A stretch of 64,000 nt of DNA, from contig NZ_CQAZ01000017.1 in NCBI RefSeq assembly GCF_001152565.1, forward strand, positions 39,793 through 103,792. Reading direction: 5' to 3'. A program made the position numbers and the translations under genes. Below, one piece after another: positions 8,236-16,965 of the stretch. Source of the DNA: Yersinia pekkanenii (GTDB taxonomy: Bacteria; Pseudomonadota; Gammaproteobacteria; Enterobacterales; Enterobacteriaceae). Within the stretch, counting starts at the first letter, position 1; the number at the start of each line of letters is the position of its first letter. The notes below the pieces were generated by a model. That model did not search any database. It was not told where the DNA came from and worked only from the letters and a program-made list of their open reading frames with translations.

Positions 8236-9492
8236 ATGGATTTCTTTCGTTTTTTAATGAGTGATGTGCTTTCTGAACCGGCAATTCTGGTCGGTTTGAT
8301 CGCTTTAATCGGCCTGATTGCCCAGAAAAAACCGGTGACTGAATGTATTAAAGGCACCGTAAAAACCATCATGGGTTTTGTGATTTTAGGTGCCGGTGCC
8401 GGGCTGGTAGTTTCATCTTTGGGTGATTTTGCCAATATCTTCCAGCATGCTTTCGGTATTCAGGGCGTGGTGCCAAATAACGAAGCGATTGTGTCAGTGG
8501 CACAAAAGAGCTTTGGTAAAGAAATGGCGATGATTATGTTCTTCGCTATGGTTATCAATATTCTGATTGCTCGCTTTACGCCGTGGAAATTTATCTTCCT
8601 GACCGGTCATCACACCCTATTTATGTCAATGATGGTCGCCGTGATCCTGGCCACCGCTGGCATCAGCGGTGTGACACTGATTGTTATTGGTTCGCTGGTG
8701 GTTGGGGTTGCGATGGTGTTCTTCCCAGCCATTGCCCACCCTTACATGAAAAAGGTCACCGGTTCTGATGATGTGGCAATCGGCCACTTCTCTACTTTGT
8801 CTTATGTACTGGCCGGTTTTATCGGTAGCAAATTCGGCAATAAAGAACATTCAACTGAAGATATGAATGTACCGAAAAGCCTGCTGTTCCTGCGTGATAC
8901 ACCAGTGGCTATCTCATTCACCATGTGTATTATTTTCATCGTAACCTGCCTGTTTGCCGGGCCGGAAGTGGTGAAAAGCCTGAGTGGTGGCAAAAACTGG
9001 TTTATGTTCTCGCTGATGCAATCCATTACTTTTGCGGCGGGTGTATACATCATCCTGCAAGGTGTACGAATGGTTATTGCTGAGATCGTACCGGCATTCA
9101 AAGGGATCTCCGATAAACTGGTACCGAATGCAAAACCTGCATTGGACTGCCCGGTGGTGTTCCCTTACGCGCCAAATGCGGTATTGGTTGGCTTCCTGAG
9201 TAGTTTTGCAGCGGGCCTTATCGGTATGTTCGCGCTGTATTTGATGAACATGACCGTGATTATCCCTGGTGTCGTGCCTCACTTCTTCGTCGGTGCCGCC
9301 GCCGGGGTGTTTGGTAATGCCACCGGTGGGCGTCGCGGTGCCATTCTGGGCGCATTTGCCCAAGGCTTGTTGATTACCTTCCTACCCGTGTTCTTACTGC
9401 CCGTGCTAGGTGATATCGGTTTTGCCAACACCACCTTCAGCGATGCTGACTTTGGTGCGCTGGGTATTCTGCTGGGTATTATTGTTCGCTAA
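8236..9492 (+). CDS. PTS EIIC permease, UlaA/SgaT family
   Basis: A 418-residue membrane permease of the UlaA (SgaT) family. About ten or more hydrophobic segments are visible, starting with PAILVGLIALIGLIAQ. Family signatures include IKGTVKTIMGFVILGAGAGLV, FIFLTGHHTLFMSMM and the conserved DCPVVFPYAPNAVLVGFLSSF segment with its NAV motif. Typical UlaA is somewhat longer (about 465), the C-terminal tail being absent here. It imports and phosphorylates a substrate with the EIIA/EIIB above. The cassette occupies the place of yfcC between pta and yfcD in E. coli. Confidence 0.9.
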   Translation: MDFFRFLMSDVLSEPAILVGLIALIGLIAQKKPVTECIKGTVKTIMGFVILGAGAGLVVSSLGDFANIFQHAFGIQGVVPNNEAIVSVAQKSFGKEMAMIMFFAMVINILIARFTPWKFIFLTGHHTLFMSMMVAVILATAGISGVTLIVIGSLVVGVAMVFFPAIAHPYMKKVTGSDDVAIGHFSTLSYVLAGFIGSKFGNKEHSTEDMNVPKSLLFLRDTPVAISFTMCIIFIVTCLFAGPEVVKSLSGGKNWFMFSLMQSITFAAGVYIILQGVRMVIAEIVPAFKGISDKLVPNAKPALDCPVVFPYAPNAVLVGFLSSFAAGLIGMFALYLMNMTVIIPGVVPHFFVGAAAGVFGNATGGRRGAILGAFAQGLLITFLPVFLLPVLGDIGFANTTFSDADFGALGILLGIIVR

Positions 9493-9516
9493 TCAGTGAG
9501 ATAAATGTAAAAACAC

Positions 9517-9543
9517 AAAAGCCCCTGACGAAGGGGCTTTTTT
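9517..9543 (+). terminator. Terminator after the PTS operon
   Basis: AAAAGCCCC, TGACGA, GGGGCTTTTTT; symmetric, so it can also serve the convergent yfcD transcript. Confidence 0.9.
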
Positions 9544-9558
9544 ATGGCTAAGCAGGCA

Positions 9559-10107
9559 TTAATCTTCGCGCGGGGTAATTTTGCCGTAATTCTGCTCATT
9601 GTTGCGGGTTAACCACAATGACAGTGCTTTCAGGGAATCCGGAGTGAACTCGTCACAACGGGCGGTTATCTCCTCCGGTACCATCCAACATACTTCGTCA
9701 ATCTCCTCGGCCTGCAACGCAAACGGGCCATGAGAAACACAACTGAACAAAGCACCCCAGACGCGGCAACACTCTTCTTCAAAGTAGAACAGCCCATGTT
9801 CGGCAAAAGGCACCCCTGCAATGCCTAACTCTTCTTCTGCCTCGCGCCGGGCAGATTCAAGATAGTTCTCACCGCCTTGCACCACCCCACCGGCTGTCGC
9901 ATCCAGTTTTCCGGGATAGAAATCTTTGTTCTCAGTACGGCGTTGTACCAGAATCTTGCCCATTCCATCATGCACCACAATATAAGTAGCACGATGGCGT
10001 AGCCGTTGAGCTCTCATTTGTTGACGACTGGATTGAGCTATAACCTCATTCTGATCATCAACAATATCAACCCACTCGGTGACTGCTGCTGGATTTTGCT
10101 CCACCAT
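9559..10107 (-). CDS. yfcD: Nudix hydrolase YfcD
   Basis: A 182-residue Nudix hydrolase. The Nudix box is complete: GVVQGGE, seven residues, then REAEEELGI, fitting G-x5-E-x7-REUxEExGU. The N-terminus [18 protein letters not shown] and [19 protein letters not shown] place it with YfcD, an IDI-like Nudix subgroup. It would hydrolyse a nucleoside-diphosphate-linked compound using Mg; the physiological substrate is not established for the family. It lies next to yfcE as in E. coli, the latter now interrupted by the prophage. Confidence 0.93.
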   Translation of the reverse strand: MVEQNPAAVTEWVDIVDDQNEVIAQSSRQQMRAQRLRHRATYIVVHDGMGKILVQRRTENKDFYPGKLDATAGGVVQGGENYLESARREAEEELGIAGVPFAEHGLFYFEEECCRVWGALFSCVSHGPFALQAEEIDEVCWMVPEEITARCDEFTPDSLKALSLWLTRNNEQNYGKITPRED

Positions 10108-10156
10108 CCTCTGAAACCTTCTCTCTGGGCGCGATTAATACGCGCGCAATTGTTAA

Positions 10157-10345
10157 TTAGTCTTTCAATGCCAACTGGACGACAGGCTCATCACTTTGTA
10201 GGGTTAGAACCTGTAAAACGCCCTCATCTAACACGCCATAACTTACCGGATATCCCCCTTTAGGGATGCTGACTGAACCGAGATTAAAACAAATTATATC
10301 ACCTTGCCACTGAGCTTCGGGCAGATGAGTATGACCATAGACTAA
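10157..10345 (-). pseudogene. yfcE: yfcE 3' fragment, left side of the prophage
   Basis: The C-terminal third of the phosphodiesterase YfcE. The reading LVYGHTHLPEAQWQG... continues with FNLGSVSIPKGG and ends VVQLALKD. The GHTH motif is the last metal-binding motif of the calcineurin-like phosphoesterase family. The frame meets phage sequence at the att core and soon reaches a stop. The next piece of the gene lies 29.7 kb away at the right att, and joining the two restores RNGDILVYGHTHLP in frame. Confidence 0.9.
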
Positions 10346-10371
10346 GGTATTGTTAAATCATTTACACATGA
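10320..10371. other. Left prophage attachment junction
   Basis: Host yfcE sequence (GACCATAGACT) meets phage sequence (GGTATTGTTAAATCATTTACACATG). The predicted crossover is the AA at 10344-10345. The phage half-arm carries CACATG ending exactly 25.5 bases from that centre, matching CATGTG at the same distance in the right junction. Confidence 0.8.
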
Positions 10372-10535
10372 TAATAGTTCTCATTGTGAGGCGATCACTA
10401 TCTATGATACTACTCTTATACAATTGTTATGAGACAATCAAACAACTATTATTTGAGATGTGAGTATGAGATCGCACTGTGAACCCATAACCTAACACCA
10501 CAATGCCCGTCACATCCCATACCCCCCCTTAGGGC
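10346..10535. other. Phage left-end non-coding region
   Basis: About 190 bases between the att core and the holin gene. It contains the left attP arm and a further imperfect inverted repeat (CAATTGTTATGAGAC ... CAATCAAACAACTATTATTTG). No ORF with a ribosome site was found. Confidence 0.5.
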
Positions 10536-10832
10536 CTATATACTCCCCAGCATGGCGAACACGATCCTGAAAATCTGCTCCAGTGGGATGATGGGTAAAA
10601 TAACGCCAAACAATCCCAGAATTGGAATCGCAATGTAGTTCCACATGATTATAATTACACAGCCATAACCCATATAATTACGCCATGACTTGCCATTGCG
10701 GGTTTCTTCCATGGTGATCTGGTTTTGTTCATGACTATTCTGACTATTCAATTCATCTTTGTTTTGCTCCTTCTTCTGAAAGAATCCAAAACCTGTTTTT
10801 ATTAATTCAATAATTGCTGTGATTGAGAACAT
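10536..10832 (-). CDS. Probable holin
   Basis: A 98-residue membrane protein starting MFSITAIIELIKTGFGFFQK, preceded by AGGAGGGG; the longer open frame upstream is rejected because of this site. A short amphipathic N-terminus and a polar linker rich in Asn/Gln are followed by two strong hydrophobic segments (YGCVIIIMWNYIAIPILGLF and VILPIIPLEQIFRIVFAMLG). The pattern resembles phage holins with C-terminal paired helices. It is the last gene of the late operon, downstream of the endolysin by three genes. Holins form inner-membrane lesions that release or trigger the lysozyme; here this is inferred from topology and position. Confidence 0.6.
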   Translation of the reverse strand: MFSITAIIELIKTGFGFFQKKEQNKDELNSQNSHEQNQITMEETRNGKSWRNYMGYGCVIIIMWNYIAIPILGLFGVILPIIPLEQIFRIVFAMLGSI

Positions 10833-11181
10833 CCGTTGTCCCCTCCTTTTGTGTGAACTGGCAAACAATTGACCAGCACCTATATCCTTTATACTGGATT
10901 GGTAATTGGGTAATCACAGTGCATTCTTGTTCTATACCCTTAATATTAAAAGTACTAATATCACCATCTAATACTAATGGTTTTTGATCCAGATTGAATG
11001 ATACGACGAACATATCACCACCATTCTTGTCGAGCATTTTCTTAACTTTTTTGATCATTACCAAACAAATTGAATAAGGTAATGTAGTACTTACTGGTAC
11101 AAATCCATTGAATAATTGGTCTTTTAAATCTTCGTGGTGATAACATGGAAATTGTTTTATACAATCTTCTAAATTGTTCAT
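10807..11181 (-). CDS. Phage protein of unknown function (124 aa)
   Basis: I do not recognise this protein. It begins MNNLEDCIKQFPCYHHEDLK and has a mixed alpha/beta composition without transmembrane segments; four cysteines are scattered. Its 3' end overlaps the start of the holin gene by 26 bases, and it follows the 201-residue basic protein by seven bases, so it belongs to the late operon. Two AGTACT palindromes lie within it. It might be a lysis accessory or an end-of-operon cargo gene; nothing in the sequence decides. Confidence 0.6.
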   Translation of the reverse strand: MNNLEDCIKQFPCYHHEDLKDQLFNGFVPVSTTLPYSICLVMIKKVKKMLDKNGGDMFVVSFNLDQKPLVLDGDISTFNIKGIEQECTVITQLPIQYKGYRCWSIVCQFTQKEGTTDVLNHSNY

Positions 11182-11188
11182 ATATTGT

Positions 11189-11794
11189 TTACCTAAATGT
11201 ATAGTTAAATGACCCTCTCAGATCTGATAGTTCATTATTTACTTGTGTTAATGTCTCTTGATAAAAATCAAACAATGGTTTACGTTTCTTCTGACGAATG
11301 ACACCAATAATCCTCGCCAATCTATCTTGCTTACTTTTACCCTTCTTCTTACGCGTATCTATAATGTAAGTTCTACCATGTTTATCTTTTTGCTTTTTAA
11401 ACTTACCATTGGCAAGATTAGATTTAAGTCCCGTAATATTACCTTGTTGGTTTAACTTGGCAGTACTGAATGGAATAATTTTAGATTCTTGTTTCTGTGT
11501 GTAAGAATCGTCTAACATCCATTTTAAGTACTTCGTCTGTAATTGCTTTACAAGAATCTGGTTCTCAGTTCTACCGTTCACATTTTTATAATTGAATAAT
11601 ATCGCCTTTGATGTGAACGGTACTACTCCACCCTTGGCAGTGCTGTTAATCTTATTTTGAATTTGTTGTGATACTAATCTTACACGTTGAGACAATTCTT
11701 TTTGAAAATCTGCCGTTATACGTGGAGCATTACGATTTAATAATGCCCCCGCTTGTCTTGGCGTCATTCCTTGCCAGCCAGATGTATTTTGCAT
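11189..11794 (-). CDS. Basic phage protein of unknown function (201 aa), possibly gpZ-like
   Basis: A strongly basic protein starting MQNTSGWQGMTPRQAGALLN, with AAGGATTAGCAT upstream. The first 60 residues form an amphipathic helix region (ITADFQKELSQRVRLVSQQI), the middle holds QLQTKYLKWMLDDSY, and the C-terminal half is full of Lys/Arg (IDTRKKKGKSKQDRLARIIG). The overall plan of a helical N-terminus followed by very basic segments recalls lambda minor tail protein Z, but the position after the lysozyme is wrong for that, so the similarity may be superficial. Expression is with the late genes. Confidence 0.55.
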   Translation of the reverse strand: MQNTSGWQGMTPRQAGALLNRNAPRITADFQKELSQRVRLVSQQIQNKINSTAKGGVVPFTSKAILFNYKNVNGRTENQILVKQLQTKYLKWMLDDSYTQKQESKIIPFSTAKLNQQGNITGLKSNLANGKFKKQKDKHGRTYIIDTRKKKGKSKQDRLARIIGVIRQKKRKPLFDFYQETLTQVNNELSDLRGSFNYTFR

Positions 11795-11804
11795 ATGCTA
11801 ATCC

Positions 11805-12236
11805 TTATGATAAGTCCTCTAATAGTTGACGAATAATAAACAATTGTTCACCGTTATCCTTCAACAATCGATTCTTCACCATTATTGCTTTGTTCAAACA
11901 ATCCCAACGTGTACCAAAAATACTTATCAAGGCAGTTTCACACAATGAGGCTTCCTGTAATGTTTTATAACAATACAATATTGATTTACGATATGGTTGT
12001 CCTTCACCAATATATTCATTAACAGATTTTGATGAGGATGTATAAGTACGCCAATTTGATTGTTTAGAATTCTCATCAAAATCTTTAATATTGCGAATAC
12101 CTTTGTATACTTGTTTTACCCCAATATAATATTGACCACTATCGGGGAACTGAATCATATAAACAAATGCCGCATGATCTGTTACTTCTTCAAGCCTAAA
12201 CTCATTACCCCACATTCTCCATTCTGTTTTATCCAT
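11805..12236 (-). CDS. GIY-YIG-like endonuclease domain protein (143 aa)
   Basis: A small protein starting MDKTEWRMWGNEF, with AGGGGTTAATT just upstream, overlapping the end of the endolysin gene region. It contains AAFVYMIQFPDSGQYYIGVKQ, a fair match to the paired GIY and YIG strands of that nuclease fold, then an SNWRTYTSSSKSV region and a conserved-looking ETALI helix carrying the expected metal-binding glutamate. This resembles stand-alone GIY-YIG proteins in phages, some of which are homing endonucleases. It sits between endolysin and late unknowns, a common insertion spot for free-standing homing genes. Confidence 0.6.
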   Translation of the reverse strand: MDKTEWRMWGNEFRLEEVTDHAAFVYMIQFPDSGQYYIGVKQVYKGIRNIKDFDENSKQSNWRTYTSSSKSVNEYIGEGQPYRKSILYCYKTLQEASLCETALISIFGTRWDCLNKAIMVKNRLLKDNGEQLFIIRQLLEDLS

Positions 12237-12238
12237 AA

Positions 12239-12694
12239 TTAACCCCTTACTACATAGGTAATCATGCTTTCTACTCTGTTTGGCGTCTGTCGATACCATT
12301 TTGAATCTTTTACTTCAAGTATTGCGGTAGCGTAATTCCCGGTTGATAATGCTGCCAAGAAACGTTTAAATTGTTTTGTCCCTGCTAATCCGAGTTGAAA
12401 TATCATCATGATTAGGAATTCATTCCAACGGCTCTCTGGGGGTAAATTCAATTTTAGTGAGTTAACACCAGTACGGGCAATTTCAATATCTTGTTCTAAT
12501 AATAAATCTGCTTGGTGCTCTGTTATGCCATCATAGTATGCTTTCTCATTTCTTAGGACAAGGTGTCCATACCCTATTGTGGGGAATCCTTCGCTACACT
12601 TATAGACCCAGAATTTATCATTCTTGAAATAACCGAATTTCGTTTGATATGCCTTAGTACCTTCATATTCTTTTAATTTTGCTTTTAGTTCCAT
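12239..12694 (-). CDS. Endolysin, T4-type lysozyme (GH24)
   Basis: A 151-residue muramidase of the GH24 family that cuts peptidoglycan during lysis. The motif FPTIGYGHL aligns with YYTIGIGHL of T4 lysozyme. The catalytic glutamate is E11 in KEYEGTKAY, the threonine is T39, and the position of the T4 Asp20 is taken by C33 in VYKCSEGF, with the correct C-x5-T spacing. There are 21 residues between E11 and C33 instead of 8, an insertion that forms a GYFKNDKFWVYK loop. No signal sequence is present, so it depends on a holin. A bidirectional terminator lies immediately upstream of it. Confidence 0.88.
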   Translation of the reverse strand: MELKAKLKEYEGTKAYQTKFGYFKNDKFWVYKCSEGFPTIGYGHLVLRNEKAYYDGITEHQADLLLEQDIEIARTGVNSLKLNLPPESRWNEFLIMMIFQLGLAGTKQFKRFLAALSTGNYATAILEVKDSKWYRQTPNRVESMITYVVRG

Positions 12695-12763
12695 TTTAAT
12701 AATCCCATTTGATTGTTGTTATGAATATTTATCAAATAGATTCAAAACAATCCCCAAATGAAA

Positions 12764-12791
12764 AAAGGCCAGCTATTGGCTGACCTTTTGG
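12764..12791. terminator. Bidirectional terminator between holin-like gene and endolysin
   Basis: AAAAAAGGCCAGC, TATT, GGCTGACCTTTT; one mismatch in the stem, T/A runs on both sides. Confidence 0.75.
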
Positions 12792-13058
12792 TTACTTCTT
12801 TTCCAAAATTGTGATTACACGTTCCATTTTTAGATTAAGACTATTAATCGACGTTTCAAGATTTTTCAAAGTTTCCTTCGTTTTTTCTTGATCATCATTT
12901 AATATTTTGACAGTACTTTGTAGTACTCGATAATCACTCTCAATATTTGATATTCTCGTATTCAGGCCGTCTGCGTCAATCTTCCTATCTCGGAAAATTG
13001 TCCAGAGAACACTTAGGATTGAGAACACTATGGCAACTGTTGCTAAATCAAGACCCAT
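12792..13058 (-). CDS. Membrane-anchored coiled-coil protein, possible lysis protein (88 aa)
   Basis: An 88-residue protein with one N-terminal membrane segment (LATVAIVFSILSVLWTIF) followed by a charged coiled coil (ISNIESDYRVLQSTVKILN, LKNLETSINSLNLKMERVI). The start is preceded by GGAAGTAATAAT. The layout is like Rz-type spanins or small phage membrane proteins encoded between tail tip and endolysin; classical holins would need more membrane length. It precedes the endolysin, which fits a lysis role. Exact function is not decided by the sequence. Confidence 0.65.
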   Translation of the reverse strand: MGLDLATVAIVFSILSVLWTIFRDRKIDADGLNTRISNIESDYRVLQSTVKILNDDQEKTKETLKNLETSINSLNLKMERVITILEKK

Positions 13059-13072
13059 ATTATTACTTCCAT

Positions 13073-13092
13073 ATTATTATTATTATTATTAT
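13073..13092. repeat. ATT trinucleotide tract
   Basis: A run of about seven ATT units lies between the stop of the J-like gene and the start of the coiled-coil membrane protein, spanning the ribosome-site upstream spacer. Confidence 0.8.
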
Positions 13093-13102
13093 GCTCTATT
13101 AT

Positions 13103-16100
13103 TTATGACTTACTGACCAATACAACGAGCGGCGTTAACACACCAGCGTTTGCCGTACCTGAGTATGAAGCAGAGGAGCGATATTCGATTGTTGTTACAC
13201 TGTTCGCAGCAATATTAAGAGAATAACTTTGAGAGTTGAATTGAGCCGCCGATCCGTTTGAACTTTGTGTTGTCCAATTTAAAATACTACTACCGTTTAT
13301 ATATAATGTGATAACGCTACTTGCTGACGTACTCCCTGATGTACTCGATGATGACGCAAAACTAAGAATACAGGGTATTGCTAATATTCGGGCAAATGGT
13401 TGGGACGCAATTGTCATAACACCGCTGTTCGAATTAAGAATGTACGTTTTTGTCACATCGCCTTGGATTTTCTCAGCATAAATCGTACCGCTGAAAACAC
13501 CATCTGTCGCACTTAGTGTTCCAGAGAATGTACCACTCGTAGCCTGTATTTTACCTTTGATATCGATATTCATGGCGTAAAGGGTCCCGGCTTTATTTAA
13601 TTGCCAGCCAGACGTATTAGCAACATAGTTAGTACTTTGAATAACCGAACCAATTTTCGCATTACTAATAGATGCGTCCTGAATCTTGGCAGTACTAATA
13701 GATGCGTCCTGAATTTTAGCATTTGTAATACTGGCATCTTTAATCTTGGCAGCATCAATAGCACCATTCTGAATCTTGGCATTCGAGACAGAAAGATCAT
13801 TAATTTGTGCGGTTCCAATACTGGCGTCCTGAATCACTGCTGAATTCATATAAACCTTCCCATTCTGTACTACGAATGGATAGACCTTAGTACTCTGTGA
13901 TGCCGCGTCTGTTCCAATTATTGAGAACCTATCAGCCACGAACGTAGCAACACTCTCCTTTCCGTCTGCCGCCAAAACAAGCCCCGCTATATTCCCATTA
14001 GCACTAACCTGTAATTGCCATTTAGAACCCAACTCATCGGTGACCTGAGATTGAATAACCCCATCCAATTTAGGACTATTGATAATTCCATCTACAACAT
14101 CATCATTGAGTTTAGAATATGGTACTTTACTATTCTGGTTAAAACCAATTGGGGGACTATATACTACGCCATCGATACCAAATTTATCATATTGTCCTGC
14201 CTTGATGAAATACGAACCATCAGATAGGTTAAAACTCGCAGAATAAACATTATTAGATTGGAAATACTGAACGCTAGAGCTGAATTCAATATCTACGGCG
14301 ACCATTACAACGATACCCGCATAATCTGGAACATTTGATTCTATCCATTCTACAAAGAACAGATCAATTCCAGATTTGAAAATAGCCCCTGCGAGAGCTG
14401 GCGATTGTGGATTTTGTACTGTTATCTGTACTTCTTGACTATAGATATTATTTGAGAATCCCCACACAATAATACCAAATGTTCTCTTACGCCCAATCCC
14501 ATCACCTTTATTCATTTCAAATGTATAATTAAAGTTCGATACTTGAGAATAATAAGACTTAAGATATACGCCATTACCATCATAAACTTTCACTTCATAA
14601 TACTTGAAGTACTCAACAAATGGTTTTCCATTGACCTGTACGGAGTTCTGGTTATCCCATGAGATACTAAAATCAGTACTGTTAGTATTGAACTGATCAA
14701 TATCTCCATTATCCAGTTTCAAGCCAGTAACAATAGGTAGGGTGAACGCCAATTGAGGAATAGAATTCATAACAGTTATCAATTCTGAGACAACACCAAT
14801 ATTATTATATCCACACACACCAAAATCATACTTGGTATCAGGTTCAAGCCCATAGACTTCATAGCTATTTTGATATTGATTGAGACTTGCCAATTTAACC
14901 CAAACTGTAGAATTCGATTTCTTGTATCTAACATGATAACCGCGAACTTGTGAATCAGGGCTGAAATCCCAATTAAGTACTACAGTGCCACCATTAACCG
15001 TATTACCTTTCTTGACTACTGTTAGGTTCGTTGGAGGTTGAACAAATTGTGAATTAGGTAAAGTACTGGAACCTGCCTGTGGGAAATTTCCAACATCATT
15101 ACCACTGTAGATCTCGTCAAAGTATTCGATAAGGGTAAATTGATTGATCCCAACTTTCTTAACAGACAATGGAATTATTTTTTGTAATACTCGGAATTTC
15201 TTATTATTGTATCCCATTTCTGGAAATGTCATTGTGACGACATCATAAACTTTAAGGTCATACCCGACGTGCGAATTAAATGTTATAGTAGTATTCAAGT
15301 ACTGAGACTTTCGCATTTCTTTATTGGCAAGAAATGATAATTGAGTTTTATCCTGAACCCAAAGATAATTCAAATCTTTCTTGATAATTACGCCATCACG
15401 TTTTAATTGTTCTGATGCGTATAGGTCACTTGGATAACGTACTATATCATTACTGTAATCGCCTATTGGATTCGTATATGTAACGTCCATTGTATTGTAA
15501 TAATCGGTATTCGTACCAGAGACGACTTGTACTTCACCAATGATAGATGACTCATCGAATGCGAAAATGGGTACATCTGCCGTATCAACAGTAAGGTAGA
15601 TCTTGCCAGTACTTTCATATATAACACCCGCAAATGTTTGTAAAATACTTTCTAAGTTTTCCTTATACGTTTTTGAGTAATCAATTGATCCATTCGAATA
15701 CAATTCGTGATTAACACAGTATTGAGCAATGTTTTGGAATGATGCCATATCAATATTTTGTGAATCAAATCCGAATCCAAATTCTTCATTTGTTAAGTAA
15801 TCATACACTTGATTTACGGGATTAGATGAACTTGATTTCTGACTGGTTAAAATATCTGTAATTTGACGACCTTTCATCTCTACAGAGAGAGCATAATTTT
15901 GATTGGTTAATATTCCACCCAACATACTATCTTCTGTCTTGGTAATAACTGAACATATTTGTACTAATCCATCACCCCTAAAATTATCTGTCCATTGAGA
16001 ACCACCATATTGTTTTGCCAATGACATAGAACCTGAATATGATGATTTACCGAATCGTACCTCTAATTGTAGATATGGTCTGAACTTGTCAAACAGTAAA

Positions 16101-16549
16101 GTACTATCAACAATACCCTCTTTGGTGATTGGTTGTGCCAATACTGCTACGTTATCGAAATAGATTTGATTGATCTTATTGCCACATTCACCAATTGAAA
16201 TGGCATGAACCGTACATAACTTTGCCCCCGTATCATTTGGGATGTTTTGCCATGCTACTATTGAACCCACTTTCACGAATGCTTCAGTACTGACATTTAA
16301 CTTGTCACCACCATAAATTATAGGAATTCCAGTGCTTGGGGATGTGGAGCGAGAATTTGAACTACTCGTACTTGAATAGGTTGATGTTCCAGAACTACCG
16401 ATTTTCATCATGCTGGCACTGGCAATATATGACAATGCGGCCACCCCAACGCCAATTGCGATCATGGCTATTGTACTGACTGTCGCGGCTACTGCTGCTG
16501 CCGCACTCATACCCGCGATTACTGCTCCAATTACTGCGATGAAGCCCAT
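13103..16549 (-). CDS. Tail tip / host specificity protein, gpJ-like (1148 aa)
   Basis: The largest structural protein, equivalent to lambda J at the tail tip. The first 50 residues are a hydrophobic Gly/Ala-rich stretch (MSAAAAVAATVSTIAMIAIG), then ser-rich linker, then the hub region (AYVKVGSIVAWQ-type, CSVITKTEDSMLGGILTNQN, YDYLTNEEFGFGFDSQNID). A fibronectin type III domain is visible at about residues 503-595 (PPTNLTVVKKGN ... VYGLEPDTKYDFGVCGYN). Near residues 900-966 there are about seven copies of an 11-residue repeat of the form NAKIQDASIST, a probable trimeric stalk, followed by a receptor-facing C-terminal domain. Ten AGTACT hexamers lie in the gene. Confidence 0.9.
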   Translation of the reverse strand: MGFIAVIGAVIAGMSAAAAVAATVSTIAMIAIGVGVAALSYIASASMMKIGSSGTSTYSSTSSSNSRSTSPSTGIPIIYGGDKLNVSTEAFVKVGSIVAWQNIPNDTGAKLCTVHAISIGECGNKINQIYFDNVAVLAQPITKEGIVDSTLLFDKFRPYLQLEVRFGKSSYSGSMSLAKQYGGSQWTDNFRGDGLVQICSVITKTEDSMLGGILTNQNYALSVEMKGRQITDILTSQKSSSSNPVNQVYDYLTNEEFGFGFDSQNIDMASFQNIAQYCVNHELYSNGSIDYSKTYKENLESILQTFAGVIYESTGKIYLTVDTADVPIFAFDESSIIGEVQVVSGTNTDYYNTMDVTYTNPIGDYSNDIVRYPSDLYASEQLKRDGVIIKKDLNYLWVQDKTQLSFLANKEMRKSQYLNTTITFNSHVGYDLKVYDVVTMTFPEMGYNNKKFRVLQKIIPLSVKKVGINQFTLIEYFDEIYSGNDVGNFPQAGSSTLPNSQFVQPPTNLTVVKKGNTVNGGTVVLNWDFSPDSQVRGYHVRYKKSNSTVWVKLASLNQYQNSYEVYGLEPDTKYDFGVCGYNNIGVVSELITVMNSIPQLAFTLPIVTGLKLDNGDIDQFNTNSTDFSISWDNQNSVQVNGKPFVEYFKYYEVKVYDGNGVYLKSYYSQVSNFNYTFEMNKGDGIGRKRTFGIIVWGFSNNIYSQEVQITVQNPQSPALAGAIFKSGIDLFFVEWIESNVPDYAGIVVMVAVDIEFSSSVQYFQSNNVYSASFNLSDGSYFIKAGQYDKFGIDGVVYSPPIGFNQNSKVPYSKLNDDVVDGIINSPKLDGVIQSQVTDELGSKWQLQVSANGNIAGLVLAADGKESVATFVADRFSIIGTDAASQSTKVYPFVVQNGKVYMNSAVIQDASIGTAQINDLSVSNAKIQNGAIDAAKIKDASITNAKIQDASISTAKIQDASISNAKIGSVIQSTNYVANTSGWQLNKAGTLYAMNIDIKGKIQATSGTFSGTLSATDGVFSGTIYAEKIQGDVTKTYILNSNSGVMTIASQPFARILAIPCILSFASSSSTSGSTSASSVITLYINGSSILNWTTQSSNGSAAQFNSQSYSLNIAANSVTTIEYRSSASYSGTANAGVLTPLVVLVSKS

Positions 16550-16550
16550 A

Positions 16551-16955
16551 TTATGATTTCCTTATTCTATAAATTTTGTATTCACAATCCGTGGAATACT
16601 TTGTTATTTGATATTTGTTTTTTTCTTGATTCAGTACTAAATATTTGCCCATCCAATATATGGAACAATGAAACCCATCCACATCTACGAGAATATCTCC
16701 TTCCATGGGATGATCTACTTCATCACATAATTCTTGGCATAGATGAACAATGTTTTTAAACGTTCCTTTCTTGGCAAGTAATCTAAATCCTGCCTTGGCT
16801 GTTTTGTACTTCCCTACTAATTCATCCCTATAATTTGTATTTCCTAATATTAGGTCTACTACTGTGAATGCCATAATATGACAATCATTGACGCCAAATT
16901 CGAATTCTTGTTCTAATAATTGAGATAGGTATTGTGTGATTCTTCCATGATCCAT
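16551..16955 (-). CDS. NlpC/P60-like tail protein (134 aa)
   Basis: A 134-residue protein whose N-terminus LEQEFEFGVNDCHIMAF matches the short cysteine-peptidase-like proteins (DUF6950 / NlpC-P60 relatives) encoded just before J in many siphophages. The likely nucleophile is the Cys in NDC; the histidine could be the one in DGFHCSIYWMG, which fits the usual order Cys then His. Such proteins are tail-tip components thought to act on peptidoglycan at infection (lambda K family). Stop and start are within a few bases of the neighbouring genes, so translation is probably coupled. Confidence 0.75.
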   Translation of the reverse strand: MDHGRITQYLSQLLEQEFEFGVNDCHIMAFTVVDLILGNTNYRDELVGKYKTAKAGFRLLAKKGTFKNIVHLCQELCDEVDHPMEGDILVDVDGFHCSIYWMGKYLVLNQEKNKYQITKYSTDCEYKIYRIRKS

Positions 16956-16965
16956 TAGTTCTTCC

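Noticed and set aside
13650..13840. 33-bp periodic repeats
   Set aside because: They encode the NAKIQDASI repeats of the J-like protein; a coding feature, not a separate element.
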